Positions 1 to 11,807 are shown, counted from the stretch's first letter. The stretch: 64,000 nt of DNA from Branchinecta lynchi (GCA_023053575.1 JAKZAP010000022.1:18166489-18230488), one strand, 5' to 3'. Numbers and translations: made by a program. The notes: a model not told the origin generated them from the letters alone.

Positions 1-334
1 TAAGTAACAGGAATTAGACGATGCCGTTCATATCAAATTTCCCTGGAGAGAAGACATGCCTCGGTACCAGCTTCTCACATATCTACTCAAGACAAAGTAA
101 AGTGAGCGCCGCAGGCGTAATTTGTTCAATCCGAGCAAATTCAACTACTCCTTTACAACTTCTACCTTTTAAAACCGCATATAAATGTTCAGCTAAATAG
201 AAATGGGGTAGGACTACGAAAGAGCCGCAGGCAAAAATTTGTTAAACCGCTCTTTATCCGGCAATGTTCGACTAATTCCCACACAGACTCTGTCTTTAAC
301 GTGGCTCAGATCCCAAGCAGCAGCTTTTACGGGG

Positions 335-944
335 ATCGACTAAAACCAGGAAGGGAAGGGAACGCGAGAAAAGCAGGAAGGTATACTAAAACCAGGAAGG
401 GCATACTAAAACGAGGAAGGGCAGCCTAAAACCAGGAAGACTTCTGCCAGAATTCGCAGCACCGTTCCCTTCCTCTATTTAGTATTCTCTGAGGGGTCGG
501 CAACTTTTCAAATTCAAAGTTCACCATCCCTTCCTCGTTCCTTTCCTCAGGATAGTAAAACAACGGTGCTGCGAATTCTGGCGACAGCCTTCCTGGTTTT
601 AGGATGCCCTTCCTCGTTTTAGTATGCCCTTCCTGGTTAGTCGCCTACCGTCAGAACGAGAAATGAAAAGGTGAATTACAATTTTTATAGTTGCCGACCC
701 CTGACTGAACGTGATGCCTACCCATGTCAGGATACTAAAACGAGGAAGGGAAGATGAACTTTGAATTTGAAAAGTTGCCGACCCCTCAAATAATACTAAA
801 TAGAGGAAGGGTTCGATGCGGCGAATCCTGGCGACAGCCTTCCTCGTTTTAGTATTCCCTTCCTCGTTTTAGTATGCCCTTCCTGGTTTTAGTATGCCTT
901 CCTGCTTTTCTCGCGTTCCCTTCCCTTTCTGGTTTTAGTCGATC
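335..944. mobile_element. Foldback element H, copy 1
   Basis: The ends are inverted copies of GATCGACTAAAACCAGGAAG. The body is built from repeated ACTAAAACNAGGAAGGG motifs facing both ways, with internal inverted blocks around GGGGTCGGCAACTTTTC. The left and right arms pair over most of their length. Copy 2 of host repeat E (near 12984-13020) lacks it, which supports mobility. There is no ORF. It is a non-autonomous palindromic element of unassigned superfamily. Confidence 0.65.
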
Positions 945-1517
945 TCGCTTTTACCGTATGTACCCCAGACAAATTTAAACTCAGTGCCGCAGGCGATATT
1001 TTTGTAATCCGAGCTTTTTCTGGCATTTCTAGCTTTTAATTTGGCTGAAATCTTAGGCCTAACACCTCACCTAAATTACGGGCCATTCAACCAGATAGCA
1101 AGTGCCGTAGGCTACTATGAAAGACGGCACAGGGGAAGTTTTACGAAAAATTTTAAAGGCTGCATAGGGTATCACATATCTGTCCGTGCCCCAATAACTT
1201 GGAAAAGGAGTGGGATATTTTCCCGGAAGTTGGTACGTGGTAGTGCTTCCACTTTGAATTTAGACTACAAAAAAATAGTACAATCATCAGTCCCGTGATA
1301 CAGTACTTATAAAGCCGGTTTGCTTGTAAACCTTACTCCACAGCCATTAAAAAATAAAAATAAATGTTTCTTTTTAAGATAAGGAGATTTTTGCACAGAA
1401 CCTGATAGAGAACCAGAACCAGAACCCCTATACAACCATACGACCAGAAATGGGTCATTGCTGTCAAAACTCACCAACTGCCTCATATGGAAAGCTCAAA
1501 ACTTACGACTGTCTCTG

Positions 1518-1722
1518 ATATGATCGATGGGTAGGCGAATCGACGGGTAGTTGAATCAGCGGTTGGGCGAATCAGCGGGTGGGAAAATCGACGGATATTT
1601 TGGGTCTTGTGACGGTTAGGCGAACTGTCGGAAAAAGTGGGGAATGTGACGTAATTTTGGGGCTTTATGACGGGTGGGCGAATCGACGGGTGGGCGAATC
1701 GACGGGTGGGCGACAAAGACGG
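1518..1722. repeat. Degenerate 16-bp minisatellite
   Basis: Imperfect copies of GGTGGGCGAATCGACG occur in two clusters, 1518-1600 and 1671-1722. The last copies are perfect tandem repeats. The clusters are separated by about 70 bp of related but more decayed sequence. Confidence 0.7.
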
Positions 1723-2051
1723 GTCCCTCTAACATACCACTAGAGAATCTCCTCGTAAAATTCAACAAGAATCGGGTCATTTTCAGGGGAAAATCGCGGT
1801 TGATGTCATTCTGGCAAGTACCATACGACTGTGATTCTGACAAACTGAGAACATTAAAATGTGTATCTAACAAGTTAAAACATACTACTAAAATCTCTAT
1901 GGAACAATACAACCAGAAGTAGGTCATTTGAAGGCGAAGTTCACGATTAGCTAACTGTTTTGTCTGCCTTTATCTGGCAAGGTCAAAACTTACTGGTCAA
2001 ATCAGGTCAAATCTGAAGTACTACTAATCTGAAGTACTACTGTTTAACTCG

Positions 2052-2516
2052 AAAGCCGATACTGGTCGAAGCATCACACTTGGTGCTTCTATTGTTGAGC
2101 TTGCGGATAGTATCGTATATCTGGGCCTTCCTATTGGACGGTCAATACTTGAGACGCGGCGGTTACTACTTTCTCACTTCCAGAAGAGGGCTTCGTTTAC
2201 TTATAGCCGGATAGTGGCAAATAAGCGGAAATTTGACCGTCGTCTGTTGGCCCGTTTGTACAATGCTATGGTTTTGCCCCATTATTTGTACCTTAGCCCA
2301 TTTTGGCGTATTTTTACGGCTACAGATAGACTGAAATTGCGCTCAGTCTACTACAAATATGCAAAGTTTCTGTTGCGTTTACCACCATGGACAAGTAACA
2401 GATATGTTTCGCGTCGGTACGGCGTTACGAATCCGGAAGAAGCAATCGTAGCGCAGATCACTCGTTATAATCTGTCAGTTGAGTCCCACCCCTGGGCCAT
2501 GATTCTGCAACAGTAG
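2052..2516 (+). pseudogene. LINE reverse transcriptase C-terminal fragment
   Basis: An open frame reads through a C-terminal LINE polymerase segment: VYLGLPIG near the start, then RLYNAMVLPHYLYLSPFW and a segment rich in K/R and Y. YLGLPIG and the following thumb-like region are typical of CR1/L2/Jockey-type LINE proteins. The N-terminal endonuclease and catalytic fingers are missing, so this is a 5'-truncated dead copy. It ends at a TAG at 2514-2516, and the 3' UTR runs on to a short-repeat tail at 2665. Confidence 0.65.
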
Positions 2517-2665
2517 TTGGTATATGCTGTTGGTTGTTGTATTCGTTCCTTTTTGTTGTTGTCAGAGGAATTAGTGTTTTCCATTTCTTCTTTTTTGCTT
2601 TGCTTTTTGTTGTGCTCCATCTGTTTTTTAATTGATGGGTAATAAATGCATTCATTCATTCATTA
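2517..2665 (+). mobile_element. LINE 3' UTR with stem-loop and (CATT)n tail
   Basis: Downstream of the LINE fragment, CCATC and GATGG can pair across a T-rich loop. They are followed by GTAATAAATG and then a CATT tandem tail. The same layout (stem-loop, AATAAA-like, 4-5-bp repeat tail) ends many LINEs in this window. Confidence 0.6.
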
Positions 2666-3007
2666 CGACTGCCTCTAATTCACAACTAGAAAATCCATTC
2701 GTAAAGTAAGACCAAACGTGGGCCGACACATCTATCTGTAGGACATTGAGGTTATTCTGATGAAAAATTTGAGCAAAAACTGCTAGTTAATTCACTCCTG
2801 GATCGCAATCTAGCGGCGGATATTTGAGCCTAGTTACGGTCGTTACTGAATCAGTTTTGTGTCAGAAATTATTTTGAAATAAGATTTTCGACCAGGTTTG
2901 TAAATTCAATCGACAACTACAAAGTTGGGCAGTTCTTCACAGGATAAAGATAGTAGATCGAATGATAGCTACAAATGACGTCCCATTGTTAGGCTTCTTC
3001 TGAGACA
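2666..3007. other. Unassigned sequence
   Basis: No ORF, RNA motif or repeat match was recognised. The sequence is AT-rich and looks like decayed intergenic DNA. Confidence 0.5.
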
Positions 3008-3597
3008 TATTACGACGACTGTACTTGTATGTGAAGAAGCACTCTCAACCTGATGTTATGGCGAGGGGTGTAGTAGGCCGGACATAGATGGTAAATGACC
3101 TTAGATACAGTCATCGGAGTCAGGACAGCCTTGAGCGTCTGGTGGCCTACTACGCGCGCAGACTTCACGGGTTCATTATGGATTCCCCGGGTCAATTCAG
3201 ACTAAGGTTTGCGTACTGAACCACAATAGGTTATAAACCACCTATCGTACACCAGGCCTTGCAGGCCAGCCTACTCTTAAGGAGTTTTAAGCAAGAGTCA
3301 TAACAATGACCTAAGGTCCGTAAATAAACAAAAGGTTTTATTCTCTGGTAAAAAAAAAATAAAATAAAAATAATATGAACAACCTTTACGTAAAAAGGGT
3401 TGTTCCCGGTCGACACCCCGGAAAACAAGTGCGGAAGTAGATGACTCATGCTCGCTGGATGAGTCATGAACATGAGTTAATAAAATAATAAAGAGTTACG
3501 ACAATAAAAGATTAAACATACTGAACGGAAAGGGAGTAGCTCTGCCTAAGGGTGGCACAAGTGAGCAGTGCGGGGTTCAGATGGCACTACCGTAACA
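3008..3597 (-). mobile_element. Solo LTR, reverse orientation
   Basis: The sequence is a diverged reverse-complement copy of the LTRs at 48657-49235 and 53446-54024. Shared blocks include GGCGAGGGGTGTAGTA, GGTCCGTAAATAAACAAAAG and CCCGGTCGACACCCCGG. It begins TATTACG (diverged TGTTACG) and ends CCGTAACA. It is flanked by the 4-bp direct repeat GACA (3004-3007 and 3598-3601), as expected when internal sequence is lost by LTR-LTR recombination. Confidence 0.75.
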
Positions 3598-3601
3598 GAC
3601 A

Positions 3602-4560
3602 TCACCATGCTGTATACGAACACCATCTATTATGAAAAATTCAGGTCATTCTAACTTCAGGTCAAAATGAGTAGTATTCGAACAAGAAGACGGGGATGTC
3701 TGGGAAATGATGCAGGTCTAGCTCTTTTGTCACTACGTCCCGATCGTCCCGGTCATGAACAGGGTAGTTATACATTATCCATTCACTTTAATTGCTGCTT
3801 CCAGTCTGTTTGTTAGCAGCATGGAATGCTCATGCCGAAGATGTAAAACAAAGCCATTTTCGATTTTTAGTATTATTTGCGCAGATCAATATGAAAAAGA
3901 CAAAAAAAAGAAGAAGAAAAACTACAAAATCAACAACGATGAACAAAAGGAAGAAAAATTTGTCAGTTTTAGTGCTCATTATGACCAGTTCATATTGAGC
4001 GAAGAAAGCAGTGATGATCTCTTCACGTATGGGAGGTCTTCCGAGAAGCACATAGAAGCACAGGAAAACATAGAATGACTTTCTTTTATTCGTCTATCTG
4101 GCTAAGAAAGTCAAAACACTTTTTCGAAAGAAATTGTAAATTCTGCTGAAGAAGAAATAACTGTTTTGCTTAAATTGGGAGATCTCAGGAGCTCGGGTGG
4201 AACAGAACGAGTGGTGAAGCACATGGTCTTGGCTTAAGATCCCCCAAAATTAAGATCTCATGTTTTTGTTTCTTTCTATCTCCTTTCTGAACTTTATGGT
4301 TTTCTTTTGTTTTTTTTCGCATGTTTAAATCATTACCGCATCTGAAGCAATGGTTTCCGAATGAACACTATCATTATGTCCCAGGGTAGATACCAAGTTG
4401 ATGATTGGGACAAAATGGAGGACTTTGTTATTTCTCTTTCTACTTTGAAACTAACAGCAACATAACATCGGAAAAACTCTGGTAAGCAGAGTATATAATA
4501 AACTTCTATTTGCATACTCAACAAGAAAATCAGTTCACAACTTTTGGAGTTGTAGCAAGC
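3602..4560. other. Unassigned sequence
   Basis: It contains a 107-codon open frame at 3755-4078 with a lysine-rich low-complexity centre and no recognised domain. It is probably a chance frame. Nothing else is evident. Confidence 0.4.
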
Positions 4561-4990
4561 CGAACACTTTTTGTCCCAATCATGGCTGGTCTCCCCTACT
4601 TTACCTCACCCCTTTTGACTCACCCCCCCCCCCCCATGCTCCAGAGAATCTAATCTCAGTCGTGTGTTTTGAGCTTGTCTGTATGACATTCGTATATTTT
4701 TTTAGCTTTTCAGAATGACACACAGAGAGTTACCAAACGTGAATTTCACCCACAAATCACATTTTTAGTCGTATGGCTACGAAGAAATTTCTATTCGTAT
4801 GTTTACAGCTTCATAGTTGTGTGTTCTAAGTTTTCCAGATTGAAAGTCGTATGTTTGAGCTTGCCAGAATGACTTCAACCTAACCCTACTACATATCAAT
4901 ACATGCAACTTTTTCGTACAACTACCATACTACTACACAGTCAAAGAATTTTTCGTCGGGCTAACATGTACATATCACTATTTTATAATA
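4561..4990 (+). repeat. Repeat family E terminal modules, copy 3
   Basis: It carries the modules TCGTATGTTTGAGCTTGCC and ACCAAACGTGAATTTCACCC in the opposite orientation to copies 1 and 2. Its edge has a C-run next to CATGCTCCAGA (4621-4650), the inverted counterpart of TCTGGAGCATGGGGGTGAG at 15612. This indicates a shared terminus. Confidence 0.55.
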
Positions 4991-5159
4991 CATTGTGGAC
5001 TCGTGATTTTATGATGACGGTCAGTAGTTAGATTTTCTTCGGACTGGTGGACGGTGGATTTTATATTGAGCCATTGGGCAATTTGAATACGTATTTCTCT
5101 GTCTGTTTGGGTGAATGAGTATTCAAGCTGAATTTCCACTGATTGGAATTAATTAATCA

Positions 5160-5447
5160 ATGAAGGAAACTGCAGGCGAACTGCGAACTCGGAAGGCAAC
5201 CAAAATGACAACAAGAAGAGACGTGATCAGGAAGGGTCGTCAAAAACGCAGTTACAGTCGGTAGAATTGGAAGGAGCGACAATCCGCACTCTCCCAGCTC
5301 ATCATGGGTTTGTCCGCCTCCTTAAATAATCAAGTGTTTTTGTTGTGTATTTAGTCGTTTTTGTTGTATTTTTTCTTCTTTTTTTTTGTTTATACTCCGC
5401 TTTTGTTCATTTAGCGGGTTAAAAAATAAATTAATTAATTAATTAAT
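5160..5447 (+). mobile_element. LINE 3' end with (TTAA)n tail
   Basis: A short basic coding-like segment (TTRRDVIRKGRQKRSYSR) is followed by a T-rich UTR. Then come CCGC...GCGG, which can pair, a GTTAAAAAATAAA stretch and an AATT tandem tail. It is interpreted as a heavily 5'-truncated LINE; the coding scrap is not diagnostic. Confidence 0.45.
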
Positions 5448-5562
5448 CCGCACTGTGATGTAAGGAAGTTTAACTGAAAAGACAGCTTATTTTTACATAA
5501 TTTAACTGAATACACTGCATTGTTAAGAAATTATTGAACTTTTCACTATTTGCTCTACTATG

Positions 5563-7782
5563 ACGAACAAGAGCTACGAGCTCATATGGCACTTGTTACG
5601 AGTAGGCACGGCACGGTTATGTCAATGATATATCTAGTGTTTGCTAGGTGTCTTCCCACCAAGTTTCATCTCGATCACTCCACTCATAGCGTTTTCCAAT
5701 ATTTCCGGTTCTCCCCTTCAGCTCCCCCCAAAAGTCACCGGATCCGAACCGGGTTTTAAGTGGGTCGTCTGAGGCATGAGGTCTTTTCAAATATCAAGTT
5801 TCATCGAGATCCGGTCACCCGTTCAAAAGTTATAAATACCTCAACATTCCGGATTCCCCCTACCTCCACTCCCCCCACAGTGTCCGAATTGGCTCGGTTA
5901 TGTCAATGATGTATCTAGTGTTTGCTAGGTGTCTTTCCACCAAGTTTCATCTCGATCCCTCCACTCACAGCGTTTCCCAAGATTTCCGGTTGCCCCCTCC
6001 AGCTCCCCCCAAAAGTCACCGGATCCGGTCCGGATTTTAAGTGGGTCGTCTGAGGCATGAGGTCGTTCCAAATATCAAGTTTCATCGAGATCCGGTCACC
6101 CGTTCAAAAGTTATAAATACCTCAAGATTCCGGATTCCCCCTCCCTCCACTCCCCCGACAGGGCCCGAATCGGCTCGGTCATGTCAATTATGTATCTAGT
6201 GTTAGCTAGGTGTCTTCCCACCAAGTTTCATCTCGACCCCTCCACTCACAGCGTTTCCCAAGATTTCCGGTTGCCTCCTCCAGCTCCCCCCAAAAGTCAC
6301 CGGATCCGGTCCGGATTTTAAGTGGGTCGTCTGAGGAATGAGGTCTTTCCAAATATCAAGTTCCATCGAGATCCGATCACCCGTTCAAAAGTTATAAATG
6401 CCTCAAGATTCCGGATTCCCCCTCCCTCCACTCCCCCCACAGTGCCCGAATCGGCTCGGTTATGTCAATGATGTATCTAGTGTTCGCTAGGTGTCTTCCC
6501 ACCAGTTTCATCTCGATCCCTGTACTCATAGCGTTTCCCAAGATTTCCGGTTGCACCCTGCAGCTCCCCCCCAAAAGTCACCGGATCCGGTCCAGATTTT
6601 AAGTGGGTCGTCTGAGGTACGAGGTCTTTCCAAATATCAAGTTCCATCGAGATCCGATCACCCGTTCAAAAGTTATAAATACCTCAAGATTCCGGATTCC
6701 CCCTCCCTCCACTCCCCCCACAGTACCTGAATCGGCTCGGTTATGTCAGTGATATATCTAGTGTTTGCTATGTCTCTTCCCACCAAGTTTCATCTCGATC
6801 CCTCCACTCATAGCGGTTCCCAAGATTTCCGGTTGCCCCCCTCCAGCTCCCCCCAAAAGTCACCGGATCCGGTCCAGATTTTAAGTGGGTCGTCTGAGGC
6901 ATGAAGTCTTTCCAAATATCAAGTTCCATCGAGATCCGATCACCCGTTCAAAAGTTATAAATACCTCAAGATTCCGGATTCCCCCTCCCTCCACTCCCCC
7001 CACAGTGCCCGAATCGGCTCGGTTATGTCAATGATGTATCTAGTGTTTGCTAGGTGTCTTCCCACCAAGTTTCATCTCGATCCCTCCACTCATAGCGTTT
7101 CCCAAGATTTCCGGTTGCCCCCTCCAGCTCCCCCCAAAAGTCACCGGATCCGGTCCGGATTTTAAGTGGGTCGTCTGAGGCATGAGGTCTTTTCAAATAT
7201 CAAGTTCCATCGAGATCCGATCACCCGTTCAAAAGTTATAAATACCTCAAGATTCCGGATTCCCCCTCCCTCCACTCCCCCCACAGTGCCCGAATCGGCT
7301 CGGTTATGTTAATGATGTATCTAGTGTTTGCTAGGTGTCTTCCCACCAAGTTTCATCTCGATCCGTCCACTCATAGCGTTTCCCAAGATTTCCAGTTGCC
7401 CCCTCCAGCTCCCCCCAAAAGTCACCGGATCCGGTCCGGATTTTAAGTGGGTCGTCTGAGGCATGAGGTCGTTCCAAATATCAAGTTTCATCGAGATCCG
7501 ATCACCCGTTCAAAAGTTAAAAATACCTCAAGATTCCGGATTCCCCCTCCCTCCACTCCCCCCACGGTGCTCGGATCGGGTAAGTGACTATTTCCAACTT
7601 AATCATTTGGGGTCCCTGATATGCCTGCCAAGTTTTATCGTCCTAGCTTATGTGGAAGTGCCCGAACTAGCAAAACCTGGACAGACCGACAGACCGACAG
7701 ACCGACAGACCGACAGACCGACGGACGGACAGAAATTGCGATCGCTATATGGCACTTGGCCGAAGGGCAAGTGCCATAAAAA
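5563..7782 (+). mobile_element. Helentron-like family A element, copy 1 (7 x 281 bp)
   Basis: The 5' end is CAAGAGCTACGAGCTCATAT followed by GGCACTTGTTACG. Seven tandem units of 281 bp follow, with GGTTATGTCAATGATG at 5615, 5896, 6177, 6458, 6739, 7021 and 7302. The 3' end carries (GACAGACC)n, then GCGATCGCTATATGGCACTT and a hairpin whose arms are ATGGCACTTG and CAAGTGCCAT. The left-end ATGGCACTTG is therefore inverted relative to the last arm. A 3' hairpin, subterminal inverted repeats and internal tandem repeats match non-autonomous Helentron/HINE (DINE-1-like) architecture. There is no Rep/helicase ORF. The superfamily is inferred from structure only. Confidence 0.65.
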
Positions 7783-8538
7783 CATGTCTACGGTCGTCCT
7801 CAAAACTCTAAAATAATGCGGACAATTTGAATCTCAGTACAGAAGCGGCTTTTCAATTGCCAGTCAGCTCGCTGAAGGTAGCTCACTGCGTGAACACTTA
7901 CTTTTCGTAGAGCTTTTTCGTCAAGCATACAACACAAGTTCAAGTGCACAGAGGTTCCACAAATCCGACAGGGAAATTCCACTTTCTAAAAATCGATTAT
8001 TCATGAATTGAGGAGCAACGACGTAACGCATTTTCATCGGGTCTTCCAAGTCTCTTTAAGCGAATAAGTGATGGGTAACTAGATTGTACCATCTCAGCCC
8101 TTTTCAGTTAAGCTTTAAAAGCGGAAAAATCTTACCTTCTTCACATTCTCCGCCACATCCTATTCCACATCCATGACGCACTTCTAATGAGGAACATTCA
8201 TTACTGAAGAGTCCTCAGCTCCCCCTCCAGATCTCCGACGGGAGAAGGCTTTAATCGTAAATAAAGGCGCATGTCAGTACTGAGAGGAAACATCACAGGT
8301 TGAATTCGGGCCACAGGCTGACTCATCTTCAGATCCGCTGGAAGATCGGAAACGGCTGTGCCTTAGGCGTAAAATAAAACGCTTTAAGCACCCGTCAGGT
8401 ATGATAGGGCAGTAAATGGGGTGTGGGGGGGCGTTTTTTAGGGGGGGAGGGTGTGACCCCTCTCCCCAAAAGTCTTGAGAATGGACTTTCGTCGGGCGAA
8501 GCTTACTAGTTTGTCGGCGCGGAGTGCCGGCAAACAGA
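7783..8538. other. Unassigned sequence with a G-run
   Basis: No gene was recognised. A G-rich tract at about 8422-8450 resembles the poly-G edges of hAT-like elements elsewhere in the window, but no partner end was found. Confidence 0.4.
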
Positions 8539-10450
8539 AACAAGACCAAAGGTTTCGATGGGATCCCAAAAATTCAATAATTGATCCAGACAATTGGGTC
8601 TTGTTTTCGCCAGACTCCTTGAACATTTTTACTATTAAAATTCAGAAACAGATTAACGCCAAATAGCTAATCATCTGAGAAAACCAACTTCAGAGATGGA
8701 TTCAGCATGTGTGTTTGCCCCTAAAAGTCATATCTGTTTTGACGAAAACTTCCAGCCACTTCTGCCAAATTTCCCGGTTTCGGCCGAATTTCGAAACTAA
8801 TTGTCCGGTGAGAAAAGAAAGCTCAAAAACGAACTCCTAGCGTATCTTTTTCCCCGATATTGAACATCTGATCAACTTCAAATAAAAATTTAACTGATAC
8901 AAAAATTTCCGGCTCCAGCCGGATTCCTGTCGAACTATATGTCCGGGTAAAAAATTAGTTTAATACACGGATTCAACATCTCTTCTTACCCCTAAATCGG
9001 ATATCTAATCAACTACAAATAAAACTTTAACTTTTCCGTTTTTTGCCGGATTCCGGGCAAACTACTTGCCCGGGTAGAAAATTGTTTTCACATAAGTGTT
9101 CATCATGTCTTCTTACCCTTAAAGCACAATGGACACTTCTAATGCTTTACTTTGTATTAAATGCTTCACAAATAAACATTTCCGACTTCCTTTAGAAGGC
9201 GCTACGAAAATCGGCAGTTTTCTTGTTAACCCTTGTTTTTACCTCTCTGGCATTTCGGCGATCCAAATCTTAAGAGCTGGGATATTGTGGCAGGAAATTC
9301 AAAAACTCCGAGCAATGCTTGATATAAGAGGATATATTTGAGATGTCACCAAAGTCAAGCCGCAGATACAGTTTACCTGATTGTTCTAGTGTTTCATCAG
9401 AAGTTCCATGGTTTAAAGTGCCTATTAAAAGTTTTTCTTTGTGGAATAGTCTTGTGAAACTTGATTAGCTTGCTTTATAAAATGTACCAGAATATGCAAT
9501 AAGCTAATAAAAAATAACACAGCTACAAAAATCATTGAAAAACAAATTACCTATTCAAATCGGAATTATACAAGCTGATTTACGCATAAAATAAAGATCT
9601 ACAAGTATAATAAGAAACATCACTTTTATCTTTGTCCAAGCTAGTAAATTGAGCATGTACCGGCCCAAAAGATTACGCTCTGAAATATCACAGAGAGGAA
9701 ACTGTTGAAAAAGCTGCTGATCTAGAGGGTAAGCATTGTTTCTAGGTTGTTACAGAGTGGAATTGGAGTAGTTTGATGTGCCTATTGAACTTTAAATCGA
9801 ACATCTAATCAACTCCAAATAAAAGTTTTCCTTTCAACAAACTTTCCGGCTTTGGCCGGTCTCCGGGCGAACTACTTATCCGGCGAGAAAATGGTTTTCA
9901 CCGTCGTGTTCAGCATGTTCTCCTACCCCTGAATTAGACATCTAATCAACTTCAAATAAAACGTTTACTTTTAACAGACTTTCTGGTTTTCGCTCGATTC
10001 CGGGCCAACTGCTTGTCCGGCGCAAAAATGGTTTTCACCATCGTGTTTTGTATGTGTTCTTAGTCCTTAATCGAATATCTAATCAACTTCAAATAAAACT
10101 TTTACTTTTAACAAACTTTCCGGTTTCGGCCGGGTTCCGGGCGAACTACTTGTTCGACGATAAAATGGTTTTTACTATCGTGTTCAGCATGTCTTCTTAC
10201 CCCATAATCAACTATCACATTATCTGTTTAAAAATACTTCATTTGCCACTTCTTTAAACCCCTCCCCCACCCCTAAATATAGGGCTAAATAGTCCGTCTA
10301 CGAACTTGACCTTACTCTTGACCCAAAGAATCCTCACACCAAGTCTCATCAAAATATCTCATTCCCTTCGAGAGCTATAATTCGCACAGACGGACAGACG
10401 GACAACTTTTGTCCGTCGCCCGCCACTTACATTTTCGGATCCCAAAAATA
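8539..10450 (+). mobile_element. Family B tandem-repeat element, copy 1
   Basis: The left end is ACAAGACCAAAGGTTTCGAT followed by GGGATCCCAAAA. A GGGTCTTGT about 50 bp in can pair with ACAAGACC. The body has diverged ~137-bp units with CTTTCCGG, GGCCGGATTCCGG and TCAGCATGTCTTCTTACCCC. The right end has a CAAGTTTCATC-like segment, (GACGGACA)n and GGATCCCAAAA. It is a non-autonomous Helentron-like element by structure. No ORF fits a transposase. Confidence 0.6.
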
Positions 10451-10499
10451 TAATGTTTTATGCTTTTGTAGGGCGTCGGTCGACTCGTCGGCACATCGG

Positions 10500-11031
10500 G
10501 TGAAAGAAATTTACCTTGAAAGTACTAAAATGAGGAAGGAAATGGTGGACTTGAAATACAATTTGTATAGTTGCTGACCCCTCCTGGCCTCGGGACGATT
10601 TAGTTGCCGCAGTTGCAAAGAAAGATAATAAAATTTTCTTCCTCGTATTAGTACTTTCGAGGCACTAAAACGAGGAAGAAAATGGTGGACTTGACATATC
10701 TTAGTTGCCGGCCCCTCACTAGACTCGGAGGATTAGTCGCCTACCGTCAAACTAGAAATGAAAAGGTGAATTACAATTTTGATATTTGCCGACCCCTCAC
10801 TGATCTTAATGCCTACCCCAGTCAGGATACTAAAACGAGGAAGGGATGGTGAACTTTCAGTTGGAGAAGTTGTCGACCCCTCGAAGAATACTAAATAGAG
10901 GAAGGGAACGGTGAGGCTTTCCAGTTCTGAATCTGGCGACAGCCTTCCTGGTTTTAGTATGCCCTTCCTTGTTTTAGTATGCCTTCCTGCTTTTCTCGCG
11001 TTTCCTTCCCTTCCTGGTTTTAGTCGATTCC
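10500..11031. mobile_element. Foldback element H, copy 2 (diverged)
   Basis: It has the same ACTAAAACGAGGAAGGG motifs in both orientations and the same right terminus, CCTTCCTGGTTTTAGTCGAT, as the element at 335-944. The left end is ragged (near 10525, AGTACTAAAATGAGGAAGG). It lies directly against the LINE fragment that follows. Confidence 0.55.
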
Positions 11032-11056
11032 CAACTGCAGAATAATACTTGGTCAC

Positions 11057-11284
11057 AATTACAAATCTTACAACGAAAGCCTTAAAATCCTCGATATCGA
11101 AAAACTGTCTGAAAGAAGACATAATCTTCTCATTCATTTTTGCTATCAAATTTTGAATTCTCAACTCCACAGGACCATCCTTCCGGACTTCGTTACACCC
11201 TCCTATGGACCTAACACGCGAAGCAAGGACGACCCGAAACCCAAGCTTGTTCCCCACCTACGAAATCTTCAGAAAGATACTTAA
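11057..11284 (+). pseudogene. LINE C-terminal fragment (CR1/L2-like)
   Basis: Seventy-five codons read YNESLKILDIEKLSERRHNL, then a segment with ILPDF and NTRSKDDPKPKLV, ending in TAA. The pattern of a short hydrophobic core followed by SERR and a basic C-terminus is typical of the end of CR1/L2/Rex-like ORF2 proteins. The rest of the element is missing. A second, frameshifted copy lies at 58461-58850. Confidence 0.65.
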
Positions 11285-11450
11285 ATTCATTCGTTCCGTA
11301 TTTCACTAAACATTTAACTTCTCGTTTCTTATTTATTGTTTGTTAGTTTTTATTTTATTTGTACTGTTAATGAGGGTTTATTTGTCCAATTCCCGCCCGT
11401 GTTAGCCTAGTGCTATTAGGGTTGAAAATAAAATTGATTGATTGATTGAA
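11285..11450 (+). mobile_element. LINE 3' UTR with stem-loop and (ATTG)n tail
   Basis: CCTA...TAGG can pair across GTGCTAT and is followed by GTTGAAAATAAAATTG and an ATTG tandem tail. The same end occurs at 58800-58852. Confidence 0.65.
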
Positions 11451-11800
11451 CTGCGAAAAGTTCGAAAGTGCTTTGGTTTACTCGCATTCTTCTGGAGAAA
11501 AAAGCTTTAATATCTTTAGCAAGTCTCTTTATTTTACTTGGATCCCTCCCGACAGTCTTGGAGGCTTATCAATCTTCCTCTGATCTTCTATGTCCTAGGG
11601 TGGGGAACTAAGAGGGGCAGCCTAACCGTCCGAATCACTCAAGGACCTCTTGGAACCATGGAAGAATAAGTGCGTGGCTGTCTTTTAAAGCGACGCGGAT
11701 CTAAGCTGTCTTCTTGGGCTGTGATAAATGGATCTCCAAAATGTACTCTATGTAATAATTAGTTCTTCAATGACAATACCTGACAAGGGTGCGATATAGG
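11451..11800. other. Unassigned sequence
   Basis: No ORF longer than chance, and no repeat match recognised. Confidence 0.4.
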
Positions 11801-11807
11801 CGTACAG

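Larger units (their letters stand above)
1..2020 (-). repeat. Repeat family E, copy 1 (cut by window start)
   Basis: This stretch is a diverged copy of the sequence at 12690-15650. Both begin with a shared segment containing GATGCCGTTCATATCAAATT, share the stretch GGATATTTTCCCGGAAGTTG (1210s and 13850s), and end in modules built around CGTATGTTTGAGCTTG read in reverse. A foldback element (335-944) sits inside this copy and is absent at the matching place in copy 2, so it inserted after the copies split. No coding capacity is evident; the 85-codon open frame at 1041 has no recognisable motif. It is probably an old DNA transposon or complex repeat. The class is unknown. Confidence 0.6.

Noticed and set aside
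3755..4078. 107-codon ORF with a lysine-rich centre
   Set aside because: Low complexity, no splice or domain support, overlapped by frames of similar length.
5613..7560. Regular tandem units resembling a CRISPR-like array
   Set aside because: Units are 281 bp with no short repeat/unique spacer alternation, the genome is eukaryotic, and there are transposon-like termini.
7463..7816. 117-codon ORF across the end of family A copy 1
   Set aside because: The repeat unit and the (GACAGACC)n microsatellite give TDRPTDRQ-type low-complexity translation; a similar frame in copy 2 is due to sequence identity.
10733..11257. 174-codon reverse-strand open frame
   Set aside because: It runs through foldback element H and antisense to the LINE fragment at 11057-11284; the sense strand carries recognisable LINE codons.
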